Positions 25,861-34,777 of a stretch of DNA of 64,000 bases are shown here, piece by piece. Position 1 is the stretch's first letter. The number at the start of each line of letters is the position of its first letter. Origin of the DNA: Syntrophobacterales bacterium Delta_02 (GTDB lineage Bacteria; Desulfobacterota; Syntrophorhabdia; Syntrophorhabdales; Syntrophorhabdaceae); the NCBI GenBank assembly GCA_001603955.1, contig LVAA01000014.1, positions 83,906 to 147,905 on the forward strand. The letters run 5' to 3'. Made by a program: the position numbers and the translations under genes. The notes under the pieces are model-generated. The model was not told where the DNA came from. It made no database searches and was given only the letters and a program-made list of their open reading frames with translations.

Positions 25861-27663
25861 CTAGGCCACTATTTTGACGAATTTCTCGACGAGATCGGGA
25901 TCGAACTGGCTTCCGGCGCATCGACGCAGTTCTTTGAGGGCATCCTCCCTGGATATCGCTTTGCGGTGAGGCCGGCCGCTTGTCATCGATTCGTAGGCGT
26001 CCGCTATGGCCATGATCCTGCTTTCAAGGGGGATCTCCTCACCTGCGAGGCCCAGGGGGTACCCGCTGCCATCCCACCATTCGTGATGTTTCAGGATGTA
26101 GTCCGCTATGGGTGTCAGGTTTGCGGCGGACTGGGCGATGCGATGTCCGATATCACAGTGCTTGTGTACCTCCTGGAGTTCATCCGCGGTAAGGCTGGCC
26201 GATTTCAGAAGTATGCGGTCGTGAATGCTGACATTCCCGATGTCGTGGAACTGAGCAAGGAGCGCAAGGTCCTTCAGGCGTTTCTCTGTCAGGCCTGCGG
26301 CGTCTCCCAGAACGGTCACGAGCTGCCTCAAACGTTTCAGGGATTGCTTCGTCGTGATGCCCCTGTTCTCGACGGTGTTCAGGAGGTTCTTCACTATCAC
26401 GTTGCGCGCGTGCTGGCTGCCGAAGATCTTCTCCTGGTACATGGCGTTATCGGCTTCTCTATACAGCTCCGCCATGCTCTGGCCGGGACCGGTACGAATG
26501 GCAAACCCCGTGGAAATACCGAGGGGAAGACCGGGGTTTTTCTTGTTGTACGTTTGGACACTGGTCCTGATCCTGGCGCAGATCTCCTCGACCTTCGACC
26601 TGGGGCTGTTCGGCAGGAGTATGGCGAACTCGTCTCCTCCCACGCGCGCGACGACGTCGCTCTCGCGGAAAGACTTTCGGATAACCTGTGAAGCGACGGT
26701 AAGGAGTTCATCACCCTTGTCGTGCCCCAGGGTGTCGTTGACAAGTTTCAGGCCATCTATATCGCACATGATGAGCCCGACGATATCGAACCGGTTGTTG
26801 TCGAGACGGTGCATCTCCTCCTCGAAATAGGCCCGGTTATAAAGGTTTGTCAGAGGGTCGTGGAGGCTCAGGTATTTCAGCTTCTCTTCCGTCTTCTTGA
26901 GGTCGGTGATCTCCTTCGACACGACGGCAACGAACCTGACCTCCCCGGTGCGTGCTTCGACTATGGGGCTCAGTGTGCGCAGCATCCAGCGCTGTCCGTT
27001 CTTTCCGCTCATGTGCTCATAACGATGGGATGCTCCCGTCTCAAAGACCTTCTCGACGTACCCCGCGAACTGGAGCGTGTCCTGGGTGTCATGGAAGTCG
27101 CTGTACCGCTTGCCGATGATGTTCGCCTCGGTCACACACAGCCTCGCGAGTACCTGTCTGTTGACGAAGAGATAGGTGCCTTCGCGATCGATCATGTAGA
27201 TGGAGTCATCCGTGGACTCGATGAGGGAGCGGTACTTCTCCTCGCTTGAGATGACCTTCTTGCCGACGCGCATGAGGTCGCTGATGTCCACGAAGTGTAT
27301 GGCCATGCGCGTCGTGCCGGCAATGGGTTGCCGGAAGATCTGGACGTCCTTGAAGGAGCCGTTCCTGGCGGCCAGCTTGAACTCGTAAGTGTGAGCGGGG
27401 GTCGAGGTGCCCTGGTCCAGGAAGGCACGGTACTGCGTCATCCTTGTGAGATCGCCGTTGACGACAAGCTCGGACCATTTCTTCTTTCCCACCAGGTCGG
27501 ATCGGCGATACCCTGACAGTTCAAGGAACCGCCTGTTCACGTGGGAGATCGTTCCGTCGCTCCCGGCGATAACGGCGGCGATCTCCGAGCATTCAAAAAG
27601 AAGCTGATACAGGTTGTCGTTTTCCCTTATCTTCTTTGTCATGCGGTCTTTAATGCCACTCAT
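25861..27663 (-). CDS. PAS-PAS-GGDEF-HD-GYP cyclic-di-GMP turnover protein
   Basis: 600 residues, no membrane helix seen. PAS at about 17-130 and 143-260, then GGDEF at 265-425 with intact GGDEF (342-346), then HD-GYP at 430-600 with His473-Asp474 (HDIGN), HHEWWDGSGYP and GYP at 534-536. The residue after HDIG is Asn where Lys is usual. It could both make and degrade cyclic di-GMP, with PAS domains sensing a ligand or redox state. No strong ribosome site at ATG 27663; an internal Met at codon 8 is an alternative. Confidence 0.9.
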   Translation of the reverse strand: MSGIKDRMTKKIRENDNLYQLLFECSEIAAVIAGSDGTISHVNRRFLELSGYRRSDLVGKKKWSELVVNGDLTRMTQYRAFLDQGTSTPAHTYEFKLAARNGSFKDVQIFRQPIAGTTRMAIHFVDISDLMRVGKKVISSEEKYRSLIESTDDSIYMIDREGTYLFVNRQVLARLCVTEANIIGKRYSDFHDTQDTLQFAGYVEKVFETGASHRYEHMSGKNGQRWMLRTLSPIVEARTGEVRFVAVVSKEITDLKKTEEKLKYLSLHDPLTNLYNRAYFEEEMHRLDNNRFDIVGLIMCDIDGLKLVNDTLGHDKGDELLTVASQVIRKSFRESDVVARVGGDEFAILLPNSPRSKVEEICARIRTSVQTYNKKNPGLPLGISTGFAIRTGPGQSMAELYREADNAMYQEKIFGSQHARNVIVKNLLNTVENRGITTKQSLKRLRQLVTVLGDAAGLTEKRLKDLALLAQFHDIGNVSIHDRILLKSASLTADELQEVHKHCDIGHRIAQSAANLTPIADYILKHHEWWDGSGYPLGLAGEEIPLESRIMAIADAYESMTSGRPHRKAISREDALKELRRCAGSQFDPDLVEKFVKIVA

Positions 27664-27697
27664 TATATCATCGGCGAACGGGCATTTCCAACACTAT

Positions 27698-29083
27698 TCA
27701 ATCCGTGAATATCTTGCCGGGATTCAGGATGCCCCGGGGGTCAAAGGCCGCCTTTATGCGCCTCATGAGCGGCAACGCCTCTCCTCCTATCTGCATAGGG
27801 AGGTAATCCATGACCGTGAGGCCCACCCCGTGCTCACCCGTGAGGGATCCCCCCATGGCTATCGTTTCCCTGTATATCAGTTCCAGGAGCCGGTACGCCT
27901 CTTCCAGTTCCGAGAAGTTCCTGCGGCGGTGGAGGATGGTGACGTGGAGGTTGCCGTCCCCGGCATGGCCGTAGGTGGCTATCCTGATGGCGTCACTGTG
28001 TTCGAGCCTGCCTGTGAACCTGACGAGAAAAGGGAGATTGTAGCGGGGGACGACGACATCTGCCTCAAGATGGTCTTTGCCGAGCGCCTTGAGCGACGGC
28101 AGTACCTCCCTGCGGTATGTCCAGAGCCGTTCCGCCTCCGCTTTGTCCGCGGCCAGGCGGGCTTCCGTCACGCCCGGGGATCGTTGGCACAGGTTGGCTA
28201 TCTCCAGCGCCTCGGCCTCGACCTCCTCTTTGCCGTGGCCGTCCGTCTCGATAAGCACCAGCGCTGCGGCATCCCTCGGCAAGGCGGCGCCGAGATGGTC
28301 GGCAACGGTGTTTATGGCAATGTTGTCCATGAGCTCGACGGCGCAGGGAACGATCCCGGAGCGGAAAACGGCGACGATCAGGTCGGCGGCCTCCGCTAGA
28401 TCGCTGAGATATGCCACGACGGTACGGCGCACCCGGGGCCTCATGAGGAGCCGTAGCGTTATCTTTGTTATAATTGCGAGCGTCCCTTCGGACCCGACGA
28501 GAAGCGAGATGAGGTCGTACCCCGCAACGTTCTTCACCGTCTTTCCGCCGATGGTTATCACCTCGCCCGATGGTAGAACGGCCTCGAGGCCCCTGACATA
28601 ATCCCTGGTGACGCCATACTTGACCGCCCGCGTATACCCCGCGTTCTCCGCGACGTTGCCGCCAAGGGTGCTGTCGACCGTACTCGACGGGTCCGGGGGA
28701 AAGAAGAGCCCTCTCCTGCCCAGCTCGATCTGCAGATCGTTGGATATGACGCCGGGTTCCACCACTGCGAACATGTTGGCCTCGTCGATCTCGAGGACAC
28801 GGTTCAGGTGCGAAAAGGCGAGGACGACACCACCGCGGACCGGCAGGGCGCCGCCCGAGAGGCCGGTTCTTCCACCCTGGGGTGTCACGGGTACCCCGTG
28901 GAGGCAGGCGCACTTCATGATACGCGAGACATCCCCGGTGCTCTCCGGGAGGAGGGCCACCTGCGGCATGTACTGCCGTTCTGTCGCATCATACGAAAAA
29001 TGGGAAAGCTTTTCCCGGTCGAGAACGATCTGACCTTTCCTGAGAAACCCCCTCACCTCATCCAGGAACCGTTCGAAAGGCAT
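27698..29083 (-). CDS. FAD-linked oxidase, GlcD/D-lactate dehydrogenase family
   Basis: 461 residues from ATG 29083 (a TTG three codons earlier is possible). N-terminal FAD-binding domain with TPQGGRTGLSGGALPVRGGVVL and PDPSSTVDSTLGGNVAENAGYTRAVKYG. The C-terminal oxidase domain has YGHAGDGNLHVTIL and LTGEHGVGLTVMDYLP. These are the standard motifs of 2-hydroxyacid oxidases (glycolate, D-lactate). No GlcE or GlcF partner is beside it, so the electron acceptor is unknown. Confidence 0.9.
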   Translation of the reverse strand: MPFERFLDEVRGFLRKGQIVLDREKLSHFSYDATERQYMPQVALLPESTGDVSRIMKCACLHGVPVTPQGGRTGLSGGALPVRGGVVLAFSHLNRVLEIDEANMFAVVEPGVISNDLQIELGRRGLFFPPDPSSTVDSTLGGNVAENAGYTRAVKYGVTRDYVRGLEAVLPSGEVITIGGKTVKNVAGYDLISLLVGSEGTLAIITKITLRLLMRPRVRRTVVAYLSDLAEAADLIVAVFRSGIVPCAVELMDNIAINTVADHLGAALPRDAAALVLIETDGHGKEEVEAEALEIANLCQRSPGVTEARLAADKAEAERLWTYRREVLPSLKALGKDHLEADVVVPRYNLPFLVRFTGRLEHSDAIRIATYGHAGDGNLHVTILHRRRNFSELEEAYRLLELIYRETIAMGGSLTGEHGVGLTVMDYLPMQIGGEALPLMRRIKAAFDPRGILNPGKIFTD

Positions 29084-29365
29084 GATGGTCAATTATATCC
29101 GGGCATTCCCGATGGAGCAAGAAAATAAAGGCTCGGCCGGTCCTGCCGGAGGAGAAGTCGGGAAATGAGGTCCAAATACGGGTCAGGCAAGAGCGCAGAA
29201 CGCGTCAATAGCCCGTTAAGCACCCACGAAGACACGTTAGTACCAATCCCGTTTCACGGCAGGTATGGCGAGGTGTACAATCCCAGCAGTTGATGCCGTT
29301 GCACCAAGTTATTTCATGGCAGATCGGGTCGATCCGATAAACCAGCCAAGGAAAAGGGGAATGTG

Positions 29366-30130
29366 ATGTCAAATGATCCTAGACCGGAGATTCGGACGTT
29401 GATCGTGGATGACGAGCGCTTGGCCCGGAAAAATCTCAGAGACCTTTTGAGCGAACATCCCTATGTCCATGTGGTAGGGGAGGCCTCGGATGCGGCGACC
29501 GGCCGCGAGGCCATCGTGAGAGAGCGGCCCGATCTTGTCTTTCTCGATGTAAGAATGCCGGGCGGTTCGGGGTTCGACCTCCTCGACAGGTTGGAAGAGC
29601 GGCCGTCCGTCATATTCGTGACCGCCTACGATGAGTTTGCCGTGAATGCCTTTAGAAGCGAGGCCTTCGACTATCTCCTGAAACCTGTCGACCCGGACCA
29701 TCTGAGCCGTTCACTGGAAAGATTCCTGCTGAGCGGCCGTGACCGGGCAGCGCCCTCGGTCATTCAGCAGAACGACCGTGTCTGCCTGAACGCCGGGAAG
29801 AAGGTCGTCTTCATCGAGCTCATGAAGATCGCCGCCGTCATGTCGGAAAAGAACTACATTCGCATCTTCAGTGTCGACGGTGAGTATTTCGTGATGCGCT
29901 CTCCTCTCAAGGAGTGGAAGGAACGGTTCCCTTCCGATATTTTCATGGCCCTGGACCGGTCCCTGTTGATCAACAGGCATCACATCCGCCTTCTCAGAAA
30001 GAAGAACCGGAACGGGGATATCTACGTGGAGGGCATTGAGAAGCCTTTCCACCTGGGCCGGATAGCGCTCCAACGGTTCAAGACGTTGATGGGCGTGACG
30101 GAAAAGCAGGAGTGCAAGTCCCTGTCCTGA
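29366..30130 (+). CDS. LytTR-family response regulator
   Basis: 254 residues from ATG 29366, with AAGGGG 6 bases upstream. Receiver: VDDE, Asp61 in FLDVRMPGGSGFDLLD, FDYLLKPVDP. From about residue 140 a LytTR DNA-binding domain (VFIELMKIAAVMSEKNYIRIF, FMALDRSLLINRHHIRLL). The receiver is close to that of the receiver-only protein at 5539-5919. No kinase is adjacent; it may answer to the LytS-type kinase at 6039-8156 or to another outside the window. Confidence 0.9.
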   Translation: MSNDPRPEIRTLIVDDERLARKNLRDLLSEHPYVHVVGEASDAATGREAIVRERPDLVFLDVRMPGGSGFDLLDRLEERPSVIFVTAYDEFAVNAFRSEAFDYLLKPVDPDHLSRSLERFLLSGRDRAAPSVIQQNDRVCLNAGKKVVFIELMKIAAVMSEKNYIRIFSVDGEYFVMRSPLKEWKERFPSDIFMALDRSLLINRHHIRLLRKKNRNGDIYVEGIEKPFHLGRIALQRFKTLMGVTEKQECKSLS

Positions 30131-30190
30131 AACGTGCCCGTCTGACAGGCCGCAGGTACGATGCTGATCGCTGTACCCCTATCGCAATGC

Positions 30191-31504
30191 CTATGGCATG
30201 AGCCGCGACCGGATGAGACGGATGGCGCTCCCGATCTCATCATCAGAGGCCTTGCCCGTATCGATCCTGTCACCCGTCACGAAGGGCATGACAGCCCGCA
30301 TGATCTCCTGCGTGAGGCCGCCGTACTGCCCGACGAAGGACTGGAGGCGTGAGGCGAGGCTAAAGGTCAGCTTCTCCCTGGGCGACAGGGAAAGGTATTC
30401 GTCTATGACCTCGAGCATGCGTGAGCGGTCGCCGGGGAGCCTGCCCGACACGTCGAGTAGATTCGAAGCACTGTCGCTGACGATGGTCGTTTCCGTTTCG
30501 ATCCCTTCCACAAGGGTGCGTATTTCCCGTACAACCTGTTCTTCCGTCGCTTCGGTGAAAGTTCCTTCCCGGACGGCGGCGGCCAGCGGCGTGCCGGGAA
30601 ATACCTCGAGGGTCCTCAGTCTCACGTAGTCCGGAGCTGCACCGGTGATGACCCGGGCCGTGTCGGCGGCGTGCCGCTCGGTCCATCTGGCCCCGCCGAG
30701 GCCGGGCATGACGTAGACTCCGCAGGAGATGCCCGCATCGACGGTCTTTCTGCAGCCAAGGATATGCTGGTCCCCTGTAACGCCCTTCTTCATGAAGCCG
30801 AGGACCTCGTCGCAGCCGCTTTCGAGGCCGAAGTGTATCCGGTCGAGACCTGCACTCCTGAATATCTCAAGGTCATGAAGGGGCATCTGGGCGGCGGATC
30901 GCGTCCTGCCGTATATAGTGAAGCGGGTGAGGCCTGGGAAGGCGCGCCGAATGTACGACGTGGCCTCAAGGAAGAAGGCGGGGGTCAGCAGGAGGGAATT
31001 GGAGTCGCCTATGAAGCAGGTCTGTTCCCCGTTCAGACGCCATGAGAGCAGGTGGTACACGCTATCCTCTATGGTCGGGGCGTCCTTGAACCACGTCGCG
31101 AACCAGGCCGCGCTGTCCGCCTCGTCAGCGGACAGGCTGCCGCTCTTTCCTGCCGCTGTTTTCCTACCCCGGTTGCCGTCCTCGGTGCCCGGGCACGAAC
31201 GGGCCTCAGTGATCTCCGCGATGAGGCCTGCCGCCTCCCGGTAGCCGTCCATTCCCGGATAAGGCTCGCAGATGCCCCGTTCGGTCAGGAGGTCGTTGAT
31301 AGCCCGCGCCCTGTCTACGTCTTTCTTTACCTCCTCGATGGTTCTCTTCGAGAACTTGACCCCCTGTTTGTACACGGGGCAGAAGAGGCAACGGTTCCAT
31401 CCGCAGTTGCGGGTAAGGCGGAAGGTGAGGCTGAAGTTCTCCGTGGGAGGCCTGATCGAGCAGATCTCGAAGGGTTCTATCAGGGCAAGATCGATATCGG
31501 CCAT
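30191..31504 (-). CDS. Radical SAM protein with CX4CX2C cluster motif
   Basis: 437 residues from ATG 31504 (MADIDLALIEPF), with AGGTGG 5 bases upstream; longer frames run into repeat sequence. The iron-sulphur motif is NCGWNRCLFCPVY, that is CX4CX2C and not the usual CX3CX2C. It belongs to a group of uncharacterised radical SAM proteins with C-x-W-N-[RK]-C-x-F-C. Later segments FGLESGCDEVL and GVYVMPGLGG fit the SAM barrel. A region near 130-150 may be a disordered insert. Substrate unknown. Confidence 0.82.
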   Translation of the reverse strand: MADIDLALIEPFEICSIRPPTENFSLTFRLTRNCGWNRCLFCPVYKQGVKFSKRTIEEVKKDVDRARAINDLLTERGICEPYPGMDGYREAAGLIAEITEARSCPGTEDGNRGRKTAAGKSGSLSADEADSAAWFATWFKDAPTIEDSVYHLLSWRLNGEQTCFIGDSNSLLLTPAFFLEATSYIRRAFPGLTRFTIYGRTRSAAQMPLHDLEIFRSAGLDRIHFGLESGCDEVLGFMKKGVTGDQHILGCRKTVDAGISCGVYVMPGLGGARWTERHAADTARVITGAAPDYVRLRTLEVFPGTPLAAAVREGTFTEATEEQVVREIRTLVEGIETETTIVSDSASNLLDVSGRLPGDRSRMLEVIDEYLSLSPREKLTFSLASRLQSFVGQYGGLTQEIMRAVMPFVTGDRIDTGKASDDEIGSAIRLIRSRLMP

Positions 31505-31549
31505 GAATACCACCTGCATCGCCACGGTGCGGCCGGGCGACAAAGCCTG

Positions 31550-31581
31550 GGTCACAGGTCACACGTTGCAGGCCGCAGGCC
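31550..31581. repeat. Heptad tandem repeat (GGTCACA type, about 4.5 units)
   Basis: Units GGTCACA, GGTCACA, CGTTGCA, GGCCGCA and GGCC in 7-base register. Lies upstream of the radical SAM gene start. Confidence 0.55.
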
Positions 31582-31605
31582 AAAACGACAATAGGATGTT
31601 CAGCC

Positions 31606-31640
31606 TGAAACCTGAAACCTGGAACGTGAAACTTTAAACG
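31606..31640. repeat. Heptad tandem repeat overlapping the M24 peptidase stop codon
   Basis: Units TGAAACC, TGAAACC, TGGAACG, TGAAACT and TTAAACG. The last unit supplies the reverse-strand stop codon of the peptidase gene, so the array abuts or has grown into the coding end. Confidence 0.6.
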
Positions 31641-32836
31641 TACACTATATCCAGGGGCGTTGTCGTCAGCCTTTCCAGGCCGTTCTTTCTGACGACGAAA
31701 TCCACTTCTATACCTATGGCTCCTTCGCCGGGGAAGATGAACTTTGGCTCGAAGGCGAAGACCATGCCTTCCCTGAGGGTCATCTTGTGCCGCGGCGTGA
31801 TGACGGGCAGTTCGTTGATCTCGAGACCGAGGCCGTGGCCGATGAAGCTTACCTGGCCTTCCCCGTGGCCCATGAAATGTTCTTCCAGCCCTGCGGCCTT
31901 GACCCGATTCATGGCCTTTCCAAAGACCTCCGTTGCGTCGGTCCCTTCCTTTGCGGTATCCATGGTCTCGTTAATGATATCCCGGGCGACCTCGAAGGGT
32001 TTGAGAAAAAGCTCCTTGAGCGGCCCCGCCGCGTATGCCCGGGTCTCGTCGGTGATGTACCCGTTATATCCCCCGCCGTAGTCGACGATAACGGGGATGC
32101 CGCGCTTCACGACGTTGATCGAGGCTCCCTGACCGATGGCGTGGGTCACGCCGATCCCGGATATGGGTACATCGGCCCCGGAGGTGATCGTCGTGGAGTA
32201 GCCGTGGGTAACGTAGAGGCTCATCATTTCCTGGTTGAGGCCCCGCATCCTGAGAAACCCCTGGTGGCCCCATTTCCTTCCTTCGGCGACGAGCTCGGCG
32301 TCGATATCGATCTCCCGTATCCCTTCCTTTATGATGTCCTTCGCTTTTTCAAAGACGTGCTCCACGATCTCGCCGGACTTCCGGAACTGGGCGATCTCGA
32401 ACTCGCTCTTTATGAGTCTCGCGTCCCTGATGATCTGGGACAGGTCTTCCATCCTGTCCTTGCCGAGGAGCGATTTCCACCGTTCGCACATCGCGACGGG
32501 GACCACATCGAACTCCATGGCGCATGTTCCGTGGAGCATCTTCTTTTCCGCTAGGATGTCCTTCACCTCCTTGTCCCGTTTTATGGGGATGATATCAAGG
32601 GGTGTTTCCATTCCGGCCCTGTAGATGCTCTTCTCGACGAAAAATGCCGGTCCCTGTTCTGCCGACACGACAAGGACCCCGCGCTGGAGCGTTCCCGTGA
32701 AGTAGAAGATATCCACGTTCTGCAGGATGACGGCGAGTTCGATGCCCTTATCCGCCATCCCCCTGCGGAGCTTGTCGATCCGTGCCGCTATCTCTTCCTT
32801 CGGTGTGAGATCAGCGGTGCTTAGCGTCTTTAACAT
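31634..32836 (-). CDS. Xaa-Pro aminopeptidase-like M24 metallopeptidase
   Basis: 400 residues. N-terminal creatinase-like domain (DIFYFTGTLQRGVLVVS), then a pita-bread peptidase domain. Metal ligands visible: Asp in IVDYGGGYNGYITDETR (both Asp), His in FIGHGLGLEINELP, Glu in FAFEPKF and Glu in GAIGIEVDFVV. It removes N-terminal residues before proline from small peptides in the cytoplasm. Its start lies inside the end of proS (26-base overlap), so the two are probably co-transcribed. Confidence 0.9.
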   Translation of the reverse strand: MLKTLSTADLTPKEEIAARIDKLRRGMADKGIELAVILQNVDIFYFTGTLQRGVLVVSAEQGPAFFVEKSIYRAGMETPLDIIPIKRDKEVKDILAEKKMLHGTCAMEFDVVPVAMCERWKSLLGKDRMEDLSQIIRDARLIKSEFEIAQFRKSGEIVEHVFEKAKDIIKEGIREIDIDAELVAEGRKWGHQGFLRMRGLNQEMMSLYVTHGYSTTITSGADVPISGIGVTHAIGQGASINVVKRGIPVIVDYGGGYNGYITDETRAYAAGPLKELFLKPFEVARDIINETMDTAKEGTDATEVFGKAMNRVKAAGLEEHFMGHGEGQVSFIGHGLGLEINELPVITPRHKMTLREGMVFAFEPKFIFPGEGAIGIEVDFVVRKNGLERLTTTPLDIVYV

Positions 32837-34523
32837 AGTCTGTGACCCTCCGTGCCGCCTCTTTCGCGGGCACCTTTTCGAATTCCTTGCTGTCCCGGCG
32901 TTTTATCTCTACGATACCTTCCTTGAGGCCCCGTTCCCCTATCGTGATCCGAAGGGGTATCCCGATGAGGTCGCAATCCTTGAACTTGACGCCCGGCCGC
33001 TCGTCGCGGTCGTCAAGGATGGCGTCGACGCCGTTCGCCAGGAGTTCCTCGTATATCTCCCGGGCGACCCTCATGCTTTCCTCGTGGGTCGTGTTCACGG
33101 GCAGCACATCCACCTCGAAGGGGGCGATCGGCAGGGGTAATATCATGCCGTTCTCGTCGTTGCCCTGTTCGATGGCGGCGGCCACGGTCCTGCCGACACC
33201 GATGCCGTAGCAGCCCATGACCATGAACCGGTCCTTGCCCTCGCTGTCGAGGAAAGTGGCGTTCATCGCCTTGCTGTACTTGAGGCCGAGCTTGAAGATA
33301 TGTCCCACCTCGATGCCCCTCGTCGCGACGAGCTTCCCGCTCTCGCACCGGGGGCAACGGTCACCGGCCACGGCCACCTTGATGTCGTAGAAACCCCTGA
33401 CCGTGAAATCGCCCACGTTGACGTCCACCACGTGAACATCGCGCTCGTTGCCGCCTATCACGAAGTCCTCCATGAACTTGAGGTCCATGTCGGCGTAGAG
33501 GGGTATGGAAAGACCGATGGGGCCCGAGAAGCCCAAGGGGCCGCCCGTCGCCTCCTCGATGGTCCTCTCGTCGGCAAGCTCCATTTCCTCGAGTTTGAGG
33601 AGGTTCTTCAGCTTCGTGTCGTTTATCTCCCTGTCGCCCCGGACGAGGACGCCGATTGTCCCCTTGTCCGTGTTGTAGATGATGGTCTTCAGGAGTCTGT
33701 CCGGTGTTATCCCAAGGAAGGAGGAAACCTCGTCTATCCTCCGCTGGTTTGGAGTCTCCACGCGTCTGTGGAGGCCCTTCTTCGCGGAGACGGGCCTTTC
33801 CGTGGATCCCACCTCGGCCCTTTCCAGGTTGGCCGCGTACCCGCAGGCGTCGCAGGAGATGATGATGTCCTCACCCGTGTCGGCGAGCACCATGAACTCG
33901 TGGGAGAAGCTCCCTCCTATCTGGCCGGTGTCGGCCTCGACGACGCGGAACCTGAACCCGCACCGCGTGAAGATGTTGACGTATGCCTCGTACATCTCCT
34001 TGTAGCTCTTCTCCGCCCCGGGCTCATCGACATCGAAGCTGTAGGCATCCTTCATCGAGAACTCACGGGAGCGCATGATCCCGAAGCGGGGCCTGATCTC
34101 GTCGCGGAACTTGTTCTGGATCTGGTAGAGGTTGACGGGGAGGTCCTTGTAGGACTTTACCTCTCTCCTCACGAGGTCGGTGACCACCTCCTCGTGGGTG
34201 GGCCCGAGGCACAGTTCCCGGTTGTTCCTGTCGACAAAGCGCAGGAGTTCCTTGCCGTACTTCTCCCACCGCGTGCTCTCGACCCAGAGTTCCTTCGGCT
34301 GGACGGCAGGCATGAAGATCTCCTGGGCGCCCTTCCGGTTCATCTCCTCGCGGATGATCTGCTCCACCTTTCTCAGCGACCTGAGCCCGAGGGGCAGCCA
34401 CGTGTACACGCCCGACGCCAGGCGCCTGATAAACCCTGCCCTGAGCATGAGGCGATGACTCGCGACCTCGGCTTCTTTCGGGTCTTCCTTGACGGTAGGG
34501 ATGAACATTTTCGAGAACAGCAT
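32811..34523 (-). CDS. proS: Prolyl-tRNA synthetase, bacterial type with editing domain
   Basis: 570 residues from ATG 34523 (MLFSKMFIPTVKEDP), preceded by AAGGAG at 6 bases. Class II synthetase: HRLMLRAGFIRRLASGVYTWLPLG, motif 2 FRDEIRPRFGIMRSREFSMKDAYSFD, motif 3 GIGVGRTVAAAIEQ. Between them an INS editing domain (about 230-400) related to YbaK, which hydrolyses Ala-tRNA-Pro. C-terminal anticodon domain ends near YVKDAKHR. Housekeeping gene. Confidence 0.97.
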   Translation of the reverse strand: MLFSKMFIPTVKEDPKEAEVASHRLMLRAGFIRRLASGVYTWLPLGLRSLRKVEQIIREEMNRKGAQEIFMPAVQPKELWVESTRWEKYGKELLRFVDRNNRELCLGPTHEEVVTDLVRREVKSYKDLPVNLYQIQNKFRDEIRPRFGIMRSREFSMKDAYSFDVDEPGAEKSYKEMYEAYVNIFTRCGFRFRVVEADTGQIGGSFSHEFMVLADTGEDIIISCDACGYAANLERAEVGSTERPVSAKKGLHRRVETPNQRRIDEVSSFLGITPDRLLKTIIYNTDKGTIGVLVRGDREINDTKLKNLLKLEEMELADERTIEEATGGPLGFSGPIGLSIPLYADMDLKFMEDFVIGGNERDVHVVDVNVGDFTVRGFYDIKVAVAGDRCPRCESGKLVATRGIEVGHIFKLGLKYSKAMNATFLDSEGKDRFMVMGCYGIGVGRTVAAAIEQGNDENGMILPLPIAPFEVDVLPVNTTHEESMRVAREIYEELLANGVDAILDDRDERPGVKFKDCDLIGIPLRITIGERGLKEGIVEIKRRDSKEFEKVPAKEAARRVTDYVKDAKHR

Positions 34524-34616
34524 GCTTGCTCCTTCAACAGAAATATGTGTTCGACCGTTTGGGAACCGGACTGCTAAACCGTCAGAATGTACCATGATTT
34601 CGCCCGGCGAGCAATA

Positions 34617-34763
34617 GTCTGCGCTTCGCGCAGACGGTTTCAGGTTTCAGGTCTCAGGTGGCAGGGATTTGCGCTTCGCGCATATGTGCGGACAGGTCCG
34701 CGGTAAACACGAACGAAGTCAGGCGGTTGAGTCTGAAACCTGAAACCTGAAACCGTCTTTTCT
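34617..34763. repeat. Composite inverted-repeat element with heptad arms and nested hairpins
   Basis: GACGGTTTCAGGTTTCAGGT (34633-34652) and its exact reverse complement (34738-34757) form 20-bp arms built of GGTTTCA heptads. Outside and inside are hairpins that share a core TGCGCTTCGCGCA: GTCTGCGC-TTC-GCGCAGAC (34617-34635) and 34670-34682. The right arm is followed by TTTT. It lies between divergent proS and the T4SS locus; a terminator or a miniature repeat element are both possible. Confidence 0.6.
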
Positions 34764-34777
34764 GCTATTCCCCAGGT

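Noticed and set aside
33300..34577. 425-residue frame opposite proS
   Set aside because: Typical antisense shadow over a fully supported synthetase gene.
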